From JACQCV01 sp964639675 (GTDB lineage: Bacteria > Patescibacteriota > Minisyncoccia > Phycocordibacterales > UBA12445), in the NCBI GenBank assembly GCA_964639675.1, contig CAZXEK010000038.1:1-12435 (forward strand): DNA of 12,435 nucleotides. The letters run 5' to 3'. A model generated the notes under the pieces. The model had not been told where the DNA came from, did not search any database, and was given only the letters and a program-made list of their open reading frames with translations. Positions 1 to 5,562 of the stretch are shown here, piece by piece; within the stretch, counting starts at the first letter, position 1, and the number at the start of each line of letters is the position of its first letter. The translations under genes were made by a program, and so were the position numbers.

Positions 1-120
1 TACCGCCCGGTTTTTAATACATATTATCTAACCACCACAAACCTTGCCTTACCGGAACGATCGTTCCGGTAAGGCAAGGTTTGTGGTGGTTAGATAATAT
101 GTATTAAAAACCGGGCGGTA
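1..120. repeat. Perfect 120-bp palindrome (two 60-bp arms, no spacer)
   Basis: Bases 61-120 are the exact reverse complement of bases 1-60, with the axis between 60 and 61 inside ACGATCGT. There is no loop and no mismatch. It begins at the first base of the window and stops just before the terminator of the thyA-folA-tmk operon. No coding frame or terminator U-tract belongs to it. A palindrome flush with a sequence end can come from an assembly or amplification fold-back, from reading through a covalently closed hairpin end, or from a genuine inverted duplication. The sequence alone cannot separate these. Confidence 0.97.
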
Positions 121-126
121 TGTACA

Positions 127-158
127 AAAAATAAAACCCCAGGCTTTTTAGCCTGGGG
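127..158 (-). terminator. Intrinsic terminator of the thyA-folA-tmk operon
   Basis: On the minus strand an 8-bp GC-rich stem (CCCCAGGC with GCCTGGGG; 137-144 and 151-158, 6-nt loop) is followed directly by a T-rich tract (TTTTATTTTTT). It starts 8 nt after the tmk stop codon, the expected place for a rho-independent terminator closing the operon. Confidence 0.93.
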
Positions 159-165
159 ATGAGAA

Positions 166-813
166 TCAAGATAAATTACTTTTTGCTAAGAAGTTATCTA
201 TTATGATAGAAACCTCTTCGGTGACACGCTCTGGTGTTTTTACTGCTCCGACATAAACTACCCTACTATTATGAAACCTCATGAAAGAGAGGTAGGCCTT
301 CCTGGCTCGGACATAAAAGTCAAAACTCTTTGTGTCAAAACGATTCTTCTCGTCTGGTCGCTGATTGGCTCTCTGTAGAGATATCTCCGGCTCCTGGTCT
401 AAGAAAATATATAAATCTGGAGTGATTATTCCAAGTAGCGATTTGAGTTCAAAAAACATCTCCACATGCTCTTCATTTTGTCTGGCATACAACTGATATG
501 CGTACAGAGTAGCTTCATATCTATCAGACAAAACATTTTTACCGAGAGAGAGCGCTGGTAGAACTACCCTCTCTAAATGCTCGACCCTATCAGCAAGATA
601 GAGAAGCATATCTGCTTTAAAAGAAATCTCGTCTTGCCTTGTTCTAAGAAGGACTTCGCGAATCTCAACACCCACTTCTGTCCCACCCGGCTCACGAGTA
701 AATACGAAATCTTTATAGGCCGGATCTCCCTTAAGAAGCTCTATGACTGTTCCCTTACCGGAACCATCTCCGCCCTCTATGACTATAAACTTAGCGCTCT
801 TTTTATTTTTCAT
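166..813 (-). CDS. tmk: dTMP kinase (thymidylate kinase)
   Basis: Phosphorylates dTMP to dTDP with ATP in the cytoplasm, the step after ThyA on the way to dTTP. From the ATG at 813 the protein has 215 residues, normal for the family. The P-loop is at residues 13-21 (EGGDGSGKG), followed by the FTREPGGT motif, the LADRVEHL helix, the SDRYEAT substrate-binding motif and an arginine-bearing lid region (QRANQRPDEKNRF). The frame is open to an ATG at 840, but that start would overlap folA by 38 nt and has no Shine-Dalgarno. The ATG at 813 has AAGG about 9 nt upstream and overlaps folA by 11 nt (ATGAAAAATAA), so I chose it. Odd point: the P-loop reads GKGT, as in adenylate kinases, rather than the usual GK[ST]T. 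Last gene of the operon. Confidence 0.93.
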   Translation of the reverse strand: MKNKKSAKFIVIEGGDGSGKGTVIELLKGDPAYKDFVFTREPGGTEVGVEIREVLLRTRQDEISFKADMLLYLADRVEHLERVVLPALSLGKNVLSDRYEATLYAYQLYARQNEEHVEMFFELKSLLGIITPDLYIFLDQEPEISLQRANQRPDEKNRFDTKSFDFYVRARKAYLSFMRFHNSRVVYVGAVKTPERVTEEVSIIIDNFLAKSNLS

Positions 814-1345
814 GACTTTGTGCCTTAACTTTTCTATCATAAACTACAAAATCATAATCAAAAAGATTATGGCCATCTCGAGAAAAAAGATCTCTGCTTC
901 TGGCTTGCCAAGCTTGATACGGAATCTCTGGGAAGAAAGCATCCGCTCCTGAAACTTCAGTCATAACTTCTGTAACGTATAGCTTATCTGCCAAAGCTAT
1001 ACCCTCCTTAAATATCTCCCCGCCGCCGATGATAAATATCTCTTCGTTGCCATCAGATGTCAAAGCCAGCGAGATTGCCTTTTCCAAGTTCCCAACCCTA
1101 GAGATAGTAGTACCAGGCCAATTTATCTGTCTTTGAGTGAGCCAATCGGGATTTCTAGTGACAACAATGTTCGTCCTTCGGGGTAAGGCCTGACCAATGG
1201 ACTCAAAAGTTTTTCTGCCCATTATAATTGGGTGTCCCAAGGTCATCTTTTTAAAATAGGCTAGATCGGCTGGAAGATACCATGGAAGTTTACCATTCTT
1301 CCCTATTGCCCTATTCTTATCCATCGCCACAAAAAGTGATATCAT
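803..1345 (-). CDS. folA: Dihydrofolate reductase
   Basis: NADPH-dependent reduction of dihydrofolate to tetrahydrofolate, regenerating the folate that thymidylate synthase oxidises. The 180-residue protein shows the DHFR order: N-terminal strand MISLFVAMDKNRAIG, then LPWYLPADLAYFKKMT with the substrate-binding acid (D27-equivalent), the cofactor motif IIMGRKTFESIG, LPRRTNIVVTRN, and EEIFIIGGGEIF with the glycine-rich NADPH loop. The start ATG overlaps the thyA stop (ATGA) and is preceded by a strong GGAGGTG about 5 nt upstream, inside the last thyA codons. This implies translational coupling. The slightly extended C-terminus (KVKAQSHEK) overlaps the tmk start. Middle gene of thyA-folA-tmk. 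Confidence 0.96.
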   Translation of the reverse strand: MISLFVAMDKNRAIGKNGKLPWYLPADLAYFKKMTLGHPIIMGRKTFESIGQALPRRTNIVVTRNPDWLTQRQINWPGTTISRVGNLEKAISLALTSDGNEEIFIIGGGEIFKEGIALADKLYVTEVMTEVSGADAFFPEIPYQAWQARSRDLFSRDGHNLFDYDFVVYDRKVKAQSHEK

Positions 1346-2136
1346 ACTGCCACCTCCGCTTTAATCGCTGGATACGGATCGTACCCACCTAAAACAAAAT
1401 CCCCATATCTGAAATCAAAAATGTTTTTAATTTCTGAATTTATCTCCATTTTAGGCAAGACTCTGGGCGAGCGAGACAGCTGCTCCTTAACCTGCTCTAG
1501 GTGATTCACATAGATATGTGTGTCACCCAAGGTATGAATGAACTCGCCCGGCTTAAGATCCGTAACCTGGGCGACCATCATTGTAAGCAGAGCATAAGAA
1601 GCAATATTAAACGGAACCCCCAAGAACATGTCCGCACTTCTCTGATACAGCTGGCAAGACAATTTTCCATTCGCCACATAAAACTGAAAGAAGGTATGGC
1701 AAGGTGCTAACCTCATCTTGTCTATGAGAGCAACGTTCCAAGCACTGACAATAAGACGTCGGTCATTCGGTTTAGACTTGATCCTCTGAATTACATCCTC
1801 TATCTGATCGATCTTCCGGCCATCTGGTGCTGGCCACGAACGCCACTGGAAGCCATAGACCGGACCTAGTTCACCATCTTTATCTGCCCATTCATCCCAA
1901 ATCCTGATCCCATTATCTTTTAGATACTTAATGTTCGTACTCCCCGAAAGAAACCAGAGGAGTTCGTGGATTATAGATTTCAGGTGGACCTTCTTGGTCG
2001 TAATCAGAGGAAAGCCCTCTTGGAGATCGAAGCGCATCTGTCGCCCAAACACCGAGATGGTGTCTATACCAGTACGATTCGGCTTCTCAACTCCATTATC
2101 CAAAATGTCTTGTAGTAAATTTAGATATTGTCTCAT
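1342..2136 (-). CDS. thyA: Thymidylate synthase (folate-dependent, ThyA type)
   Basis: Methylates dUMP to dTMP with methylene-tetrahydrofolate, yielding dihydrofolate, which the next gene reduces. The 264-residue protein matches the length of E. coli ThyA and resembles it throughout: MRQYLNLLQDIL start, NRTGIDTISVFGRQMRF with the phosphate-binding arginine, LWFLSGSTNI, WDEWADKDGELGPVYG, catalytic cysteine in LAPCHTFFQFYV, QRSADMFLGVPFNIASYALL, GDTHIYVNHLEQ and a C-terminal KAEVAV. The frame extends to a TTG at 2148, but that TTG lies against GGAGGT (2141-2146), which is the ribosome binding site for the ATG at 2136. The ATG start also aligns with the family N-terminus. First gene of the operon; no convincing promoter could be fixed upstream. 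Confidence 0.98.
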   Translation of the reverse strand: MRQYLNLLQDILDNGVEKPNRTGIDTISVFGRQMRFDLQEGFPLITTKKVHLKSIIHELLWFLSGSTNIKYLKDNGIRIWDEWADKDGELGPVYGFQWRSWPAPDGRKIDQIEDVIQRIKSKPNDRRLIVSAWNVALIDKMRLAPCHTFFQFYVANGKLSCQLYQRSADMFLGVPFNIASYALLTMMVAQVTDLKPGEFIHTLGDTHIYVNHLEQVKEQLSRSPRVLPKMEINSEIKNIFDFRYGDFVLGGYDPYPAIKAEVAV

Positions 2137-2231
2137 CTTTACCTCCAATCATAAACCTAAATATTATTTTTTCAAAGTTCAATAACCTATCTAGGCTACC
2201 ACAGCTCAATAAATCTACCTACCTACTCTTA

Positions 2232-2306
2232 CGTATCTGCTCACAACTCTGAATAATGTCCTAAATCCCAAACACTAAAGCCTACTCAGCTTTGTGAGCA
2301 GATGCG
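2232..2306. repeat. Imperfect inverted repeat (hairpin) upstream of thyA
   Basis: The arms ATCTGCTCACAA (2235-2246) and TTGTGAGCAGAT (2292-2303) are exact complements. They extend outward by a T/G position plus two more pairs (2232-2234 with 2304-2306) and inward, past a CT/CT mismatch, by CTGA/TCAG. This gives a stem of about 19 pairs closing a 33-nt loop. It lies about 95 nt before the thyA start. A related 25-nt sequence occurs again at 5538-5562. It may be an mRNA leader structure, a small RNA or a short mobile-element remnant. No known riboswitch consensus was recognised. Confidence 0.75.
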
Positions 2307-2322
2307 CTCTTACCATCTCCCC

Positions 2323-2349
2323 AACTATCAAAATCGAACTTTGATAGTT
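2323..2349. repeat. 10-bp perfect hairpin between the phosphatase terminator and thyA
   Basis: AACTATCAAA (2323-2332) and TTTGATAGTT (2340-2349) form a 10-bp stem with a 7-nt loop. The plus-strand side is followed by a T-rich stretch (TTATTTGTT), but no plus-strand gene precedes it. On the minus strand GGGG follows, so it is not a standard terminator there. It may act as a second stop to opposing transcription or as part of the thyA leader. The 244-nt interval 2150-2393 contains this hairpin, the larger inverted repeat at 2232-2306 and the terminator at 2360-2389, with no coding frame I would support. Confidence 0.6.
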
Positions 2350-2359
2350 TTATTTGTTA

Positions 2360-2389
2360 AATAAAAATCCCCCGATACATGTCGGGGGA
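2360..2389 (-). terminator. Intrinsic terminator of the histidine phosphatase gene
   Basis: The 8-bp stem TCCCCCGA / TCGGGGGA (2368-2375 and 2382-2389, loop TACATG) is followed on the minus strand by TTTTTATTTAAC. It lies 4 nt beyond the TAG stop of the phosphatase gene, so it should insulate the thyA operon downstream. Confidence 0.92.
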
Positions 2390-2393
2390 ATAT

Positions 2394-3197
2394 CTATTTT
2401 ATCTGTCGAGGATACCTTTCGGCCTCCAGAAGAAGCTCTTCATTACTAAACTTCGTCCTGACAATTGGTACCCATTCGTTTCTAGACAAAGACAGAGCAA
2501 CCGGGCAAACAGATCTCATCCATTTATAATAGTTAAACTCAATACCAGAATGAGGATCAACTCTAGTGTATTCTAGAACCTGGCAGTTGTGAATCCGATT
2601 AAAGGGATCTTTGGATTCAATCAACTCATGATATCTATCCATTGTGATCCTCTCAAGCCTAATTCGACAACCCCAAATCAGCTCCCCATGAGAAACAATA
2701 CAAACTCTATCGTAAGAACATTCGCGATGGAGGGTATCGAAGAGCATTCGTACACGCATGCACATGGTGGCAATAGATTCACCACCACCAGGTATAGGCA
2801 TCAGAAATCTATCTTTCTTGGCAATCTTAATCTCCTCACCGTAAAAACTCTCCCTCTGTTCCGGCGATAAAAGATCCATAAAACCATAGTCACGCTCCCG
2901 AAGATCAAACTCCTTTCGCCATTTTGCATCTTTAAACCCTAAAAGTGCTGCGGTCTCCAAGGCTCTTGTATACTCAGAAACATAATAGCGGTCAAAACAA
3001 GTAGAACTATTCGCCCTGATCCATTCCCCGGTTATAACCGCCTGATCCCGACCCTTATCTGTCAAACGAAATTTGGAACTATGGCGATCAAGAAATTCCG
3101 GAGTAAAAGCACTACTGTCACCTCGAGAATTCTTTCTCTTAACGAAATTACCCTCTGACTCACCGTGCCGTACAAAAACCAATACCTTAGGCATCAT
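2394..3197 (-). CDS. Histidine phosphatase family protein (phosphoglycerate-mutase-like fold)
   Basis: A 267-residue member of the histidine phosphatase superfamily; the substrate cannot be told from sequence. Visible motifs are the catalytic VRHGESEGN near the N-terminus (phospho-accepting histidine), SEYTRALETAALL with the second-helix arginine, the acidic LRERDYG, PGGGESIATMCMRVR, and the C-terminal catalytic VCIVSHGELIWG. About 70 residues beyond the core are unassigned. Two ATGs are adjacent; the first (3197) sits 9 nt from a strong AAGGAGG (3207-3213) and was chosen. It is a single-gene unit with its own terminator and a possible promoter at 3222-3250. It shares a 258-nt divergent intergenic region with dcd. 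A house-cleaning nucleotide phosphatase would suit the neighbours, but this is inference only. Confidence 0.88.
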   Translation of the reverse strand: MMPKVLVFVRHGESEGNFVKRKNSRGDSSAFTPEFLDRHSSKFRLTDKGRDQAVITGEWIRANSSTCFDRYYVSEYTRALETAALLGFKDAKWRKEFDLRERDYGFMDLLSPEQRESFYGEEIKIAKKDRFLMPIPGGGESIATMCMRVRMLFDTLHRECSYDRVCIVSHGELIWGCRIRLERITMDRYHELIESKDPFNRIHNCQVLEYTRVDPHSGIEFNYYKWMRSVCPVALSLSRNEWVPIVRTKFSNEELLLEAERYPRQIK

Positions 3198-3221
3198 GTC
3201 GATGAACCTCCTTCCGACTAT

Positions 3222-3250
3222 GTTTTAACAGACTGCAGATCTAAAGTCAA
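3222..3250 (-). promoter_or_regulatory. Possible promoter of the histidine phosphatase gene
   Basis: On the minus strand TTGACT (3245-3250) is followed after 17 nt by TAAAAC (3222-3227), which matches the -10 consensus at 4 of 6 positions. Spacing and position upstream of the strong ribosome binding site are right. The three 14-bp tandem repeats lie just upstream of the -35. Confidence 0.45.
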
Positions 3251-3270
3251 AATGTTGTGAGGTTATGCAA

Positions 3271-3312
3271 ATGTTTGTAATATCATGTTTGTAATATCAT
3301 GTTTGTAATATC
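3271..3312. repeat. Three perfect 14-bp tandem repeats (iteron-like)
   Basis: The unit ATGTTTGTAATATC occurs three times without a spacer or mismatch (3271-3284, 3285-3298, 3299-3312). A 10-bp palindrome CCAATATTGG follows at 3313-3322, then an AT-rich stretch. The array lies between the divergent phosphatase and dcd genes, upstream of the phosphatase promoter candidate. Such arrays are typical of cooperative protein binding, either by a transcription regulator or by a replication initiator. Which one applies is not shown. Confidence 0.95.
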
Positions 3313-3351
3313 CCAATATTGGACTATATATAACCACAGTAATCTGTTCAT

Positions 3352-3383
3352 CTTACACATCAGACGATCGTCTGATGTGTAAG
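3352..3383. repeat. 32-bp perfect palindrome in the dcd upstream region
   Basis: The 16-nt half CTTACACATCAGACGA (3352-3367) is followed by its exact reverse complement at 3368-3383, with no spacer. With a single bulge the pairing continues through TCAT/ATGA. No T-tract follows on either strand, so it is not a terminator. Its centre, ACGATCGT, is the same 8 bp as the centre of the 120-bp palindrome at the left edge, and both carry CTTAC...GTAAG. It may be an operator or a cruciform site. Confidence 0.95.
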
Positions 3384-3438
3384 GGATGAGTACGATATTC
3401 AATATATTAATATGCGCAACTGTTTTTTTTAAAAACTT

Positions 3439-3447
3439 TGCTATATA
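3439..3447 (+). promoter_or_regulatory. Extended -10 promoter of dcd, giving a leaderless mRNA
   Basis: TGCTATATA is an extended -10 (TGn plus a TATAAT-like hexamer at 3442-3447). The hexamer ends 8 nt before the dcd ATG, so transcription would begin at or within a few bases of the start codon. There is no Shine-Dalgarno, only an A-rich stretch, and no good -35, as is usual for extended -10 promoters. Confidence 0.65.
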
Positions 3448-3455
3448 CTTAAAAA

Positions 3456-4121
3456 ATGGCCCTGTCAGATAAAAAAATAGTAGAGCATATAAAACAGGGC
3501 AATATTATTATTGACCCGTTCAAGCCAGCCAACCTGGCTACATCAAGCTATGATGTTTCACTTGGTGAATTTTATTTTCGAGAAAAAAAGATTGGCAAGA
3601 AGATGCGAATCTACAATATTTATAGTCAGAAACACACAGAGAGAGTCTGGGGTACAAAACCAGATAAAGCTAAACGGGCCAAAGACCTCCTTAAAGCAGA
3701 CGAGCTAGAAGGTATAAATGAAAACGATGAGGTTATACTACTAGGACCAGGAGAGACAATCCTAGCCCATACCAAAGAGTTTATCGGCGGACAAAATATC
3801 ATCACCACCATGATGAAGGCTAGATCATCGATGGGTAGAAGTTTCATCGAGGTTTGCAAGTGTGCTGGCTGGGGAGATGTCGGCTACACTAATCGCTGGA
3901 CAATGGAGATCACCAACAATTCAAAACACCACACGATCCCTCTGGTGGTCGGAAGAAGAATCGCCCAGATAATATTTTTCGAAGTCGGGCCAATCATAAA
4001 AGATAGTTACAATAAAGAGGGCAAGTATCAAGAACATACTGATCAGAAAAAGCTCCAGAGAACATGGGACCCAACCATGATGCTCCCGAGATTATATAAG
4101 GATAGAGATATTAAAAAATAG
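3456..4121 (+). CDS. dcd: dCTP deaminase (possibly bifunctional dCTP deaminase/dUTPase)
   Basis: Deaminates dCTP to dUTP, or to dUMP if bifunctional, feeding ThyA encoded nearby. The 221-residue protein starts with MALSDKKIVEHI and IIIDPF, then SSYDVSLG, a long region (about 45-105) with an insertion relative to E. coli Dcd, the signature ARSSMGR, and CAGWGDVGYTNRWTMEITNNS with the catalytic glutamate. A hydrophobic strand (VVGRRIAQIIFFEV) and a tail with GKYQEH follow. Where E. coli Dcd has HR (His125-Arg126), this protein has GW, as in the archaeal-type deaminase/dUTPase of Methanocaldococcus, which also shares the N-terminal wording. This supports, but does not prove, dUTPase activity. It is the only well-supported plus-strand gene and is probably translated from a leaderless mRNA. 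Confidence 0.92.
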   Translation: MALSDKKIVEHIKQGNIIIDPFKPANLATSSYDVSLGEFYFREKKIGKKMRIYNIYSQKHTERVWGTKPDKAKRAKDLLKADELEGINENDEVILLGPGETILAHTKEFIGGQNIITTMMKARSSMGRSFIEVCKCAGWGDVGYTNRWTMEITNNSKHHTIPLVVGRRIAQIIFFEVGPIIKDSYNKEGKYQEHTDQKKLQRTWDPTMMLPRLYKDRDIKK

Positions 4122-4146
4122 CTCCGCGATAGGAGTTATTTTTTAA
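4113..4146. terminator. Bidirectional terminator between convergent dcd and rplK
   Basis: A 6-bp stem (AGCTCC at 4120-4125 with GGAGTT at 4132-4137, one G/T pair, loop GCGATA) has A-rich sequence on the left and ATTTTTTAA on the right. It provides a U-tract for both directions. It overlaps the dcd TAG stop and lies 28 nt beyond the rplK stop. Confidence 0.8.
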
Positions 4147-4164
4147 TATATAAAACTTATTATT

Positions 4165-4593
4165 TTATCCAACTATTTCAATCCCCATTGAGCGGGCGGT
4201 ACCAGCAACTGTCTTCATAGCAGCTTCAACTGAGGCGGCCGTAAGATCCTTCATCTTCTTTTCAGCAATCTCCCTAAGTTGAACTTTCGTAACCCTACCA
4301 GCCTTCTTTTTAGTATTTGTACCTGAGCCCTTCTCCACACCAGCAGCCTTAACTAAAAGATTTGAAGCTGGTGGTGTCTTTAGTATAAAATCAAAACTTC
4401 TATTGTCGTAAACCGAGATCTCGACAGGAATTATATCTCCCATCATCGAAGCTGTAGCTGCATTAAACTTAGTGATAAATTCACCAATATTAACTCCGGC
4501 TTGTCCCAAAGCTGGACCAACTGGTGGTGTAGGAGTAGCCTTACCAGCCGGAATTTGAAGTTTTATCTTTTTAGTTACTTTTTTTTCTGCCAT
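4165..4593 (-). CDS. rplK: Large-subunit ribosomal protein uL11
   Basis: Part of the 23S rRNA GTPase-associated centre, where it binds together with L10/L12 and contacts elongation factors. From the ATG at 4593 the protein has 142 residues, the family length. The N-terminal domain has KLQIPAGKATPTPPVGPALGQAG and NIGEFITKFN; the RNA-binding C-terminal domain has AAGVEKGSGTNT, VQLREIAEKKMKDL and GTARSMGIEIVG. The frame continues upstream to 4665, but those 24 residues lie inside nusG and match no L11. No clear Shine-Dalgarno is seen; nusG ends 19 nt upstream, so translation may depend on coupling. It ends the operon: the rplA gene that usually follows is absent and a terminator follows instead. 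Confidence 0.98.
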   Translation of the reverse strand: MAEKKVTKKIKLQIPAGKATPTPPVGPALGQAGVNIGEFITKFNAATASMMGDIIPVEISVYDNRSFDFILKTPPASNLLVKAAGVEKGSGTNTKKKAGRVTKVQLREIAEKKMKDLTAASVEAAMKTVAGTARSMGIEIVG

Positions 4594-4612
4594 CTTATTT
4601 AATATTATTTTT

Positions 4613-5158
4613 CTAAACTTTTGCAACTTGCAAGAAGTCGAGTTCCACTGGGGTCTCGCGACCAAACATAGACACTAGAACCTTAACCTTACCTCTCTCT
4701 TGATCTAACTCTGAAACCTTACCCTCAAAATCTTTAAACGGGCCATCGTGAACCTTAATGAGATCGCCAGCCAAGAGGTCAATCTTGTGCTTAGGAGTCT
4801 CAGCCCCCATCCTCTTAAACAGACCCTCTATCTCTGCCTTATCAAGTGGCACAGGACGGACACCAGCCCCAACGAAACCTGTCACCCTCGGAGTATTTCG
4901 AACGACATACCAAGAATCATCAGTCACCACCATATCAACCAAAACATAACCCGGGTATATCTTCTCCTCAACAGTCACTCTCTTGCCACCCTTTATCTTA
5001 ACCTTTTTCTCTACAGGCAGGACAACGTTAAAAATCTTATCTTCCATACCTAAAGATTCAATACGCTGTTTTAGATTTCGGAGGACAGCATTCTCGTAAC
5101 CGGCATAGGTATGGATGGCATACCAGTTTCTCTCTGATTGTACATCTTGCTTTGGCAT
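4613..5158 (-). CDS. nusG: Transcription termination/antitermination factor NusG
   Basis: Binds the RNA polymerase clamp and affects pausing, termination and transcription-translation coupling. The 181-residue length is standard. The N-terminal NGN domain runs from NWYAIHTYAGYENAV through YPGYVLVDM, WYVVRNTPRVTGFVG and PVPLDKAEIEGLFKRM (about 10-110). The KOW motif is near 125-157 (GDLIKVHDGPFKDFEGKV), and the protein ends in ELDFLQVAKV. The start ATG is 5 nt after the secE stop with only a weak purine-rich stretch upstream, so it probably relies on coupling to secE. Confidence 0.98.
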   Translation of the reverse strand: MPKQDVQSERNWYAIHTYAGYENAVLRNLKQRIESLGMEDKIFNVVLPVEKKVKIKGGKRVTVEEKIYPGYVLVDMVVTDDSWYVVRNTPRVTGFVGAGVRPVPLDKAEIEGLFKRMGAETPKHKIDLLAGDLIKVHDGPFKDFEGKVSELDQERGKVKVLVSMFGRETPVELDFLQVAKV

Positions 5159-5163
5159 ATTTA

Positions 5164-5349
5164 TTAGCTCTTTAAAACAAATTTTTCTAATATATAAACA
5201 AAAAGGCCATCAAAGACTGACAGAAATATGGCAGTAATAATAGATACCCCGATAACTATCAAAGTGTAATTAATAGTCTGACTTTTTGAAGGCCAACTAA
5301 CATGCTTCAACTCCCCCTTTGTTTCATTCATATAATCTCCAAAAGACAT
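5164..5349 (-). CDS. secE: Preprotein translocase subunit SecE
   Basis: Single-span SecE that clamps SecY in the Sec channel of the inner membrane. The 61-residue protein has the amphipathic segment and hinge YMNETKGELKHVSWPSK, followed by one membrane helix (about 26-52, YTLIVIGVSIITAIFLSVFDGLF). Two starts compete. The ATG at 5349 keeps residues aligning with the family's N-terminal helix and lies 7 nt after a TATAAT, implying leaderless translation. The internal ATG at 5331 (55 residues) has GGAG 5 nt upstream and would remove part of that helix. I prefer 5349, with moderate certainty. First gene of secE-nusG-rplK. Confidence 0.93.
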   Translation of the reverse strand: MSFGDYMNETKGELKHVSWPSKSQTINYTLIVIGVSIITAIFLSVFDGLFVYILEKFVLKS

Positions 5350-5356
5350 GTTTTTT

Positions 5357-5362
5357 ATTATA
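5357..5362 (-). promoter_or_regulatory. -10 element of the secE-nusG-rplK operon
   Basis: A perfect TATAAT on the minus strand ends 7 nt before the secE ATG at 5349, so the transcript would start at or next to that codon. No TGn extension and no good -35 are seen. It may also yield a short leader that exposes the GGAG before the ATG at 5331. Confidence 0.5.
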
Positions 5363-5385
5363 TATTATCTTTTTTCTAAAATCTA

Positions 5386-5411
5386 CCTTATTAAAAACCG
5401 CCCCTTCGGGC
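5386..5411 (-). terminator. Possible short terminator or attenuator upstream of secE
   Basis: On the minus strand GCCC-GAAG-GGGC (5400-5411) is followed by GG and then TTTTTAATAAGG. The stem is only 4 bp, so termination may be weak. It would end read-through from the DHH gene or attenuate transcription from the candidate promoter at 5423-5450. Confidence 0.4.
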
Positions 5412-5422
5412 TTAATAAATAT

Positions 5423-5450
5423 ATACTACTTATGGGCGCGAGATTGTCAA
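5423..5450 (-). promoter_or_regulatory. Candidate sigma-70-type promoter upstream of secE
   Basis: A consensus TTGACA on the minus strand (5445-5450) is preceded by an A/T-rich run resembling an UP element. The best hexamer at acceptable distance is TAGTAT (5423-5428), 16 nt away and 4 of 6 consensus. Transcription from here would pass through the hairpin at 5400-5411 before reaching secE. Confidence 0.35.
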
Positions 5451-5562
5451 ATTTTTGTATTCCTATAAAAAACAGCCTTTGTTATTTAAGTGTCTTAAAA
5501 GTTTAACCCGATTCGTGAATTAAGCTGGCAATAACACAGTATCTACCCACAACTCTGAGTAG

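Noticed and set aside
2137..2148. TTG start adding four residues to ThyA (and the similar TTG at 8850 for SpoVR)
   Set aside because: Both upstream regions contain the Shine-Dalgarno of the ATG that follows, and the ATG starts match the family N-termini.
2150..2350. Tetrahydrofolate riboswitch in the thyA-folA-tmk leader
   Set aside because: Short stretches (GAGTAG, TTAGTG, GGGAT on the minus strand) recall the THF riboswitch, and the context is right, but the required stems and their order are not present.
2290..2350. tRNA-like D-arm and T-loop words on the minus strand (GGTAAGAGCGC, GTTCGA)
   Set aside because: No acceptor stem, the anticodon stem does not pair, and the T-loop-like word lies on the wrong side. 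No tRNA cloverleaf can be formed.
3198..3455. Chromosomal oriC
   Set aside because: Iterons, AT-rich DNA and one near-match to a DnaA box (TTATGCAAA) are present, but there is no cluster of DnaA boxes, no dnaA/dnaN neighbours and no change in gene strand bias. Kept only as a hypothesis under the iteron finding.
4594..4665. Longer L11 N-terminus
   Set aside because: The extra 24 residues are read from the end of nusG in another frame and match no uL11 N-terminus. MAEKKVTKKIKLQ is the natural start.
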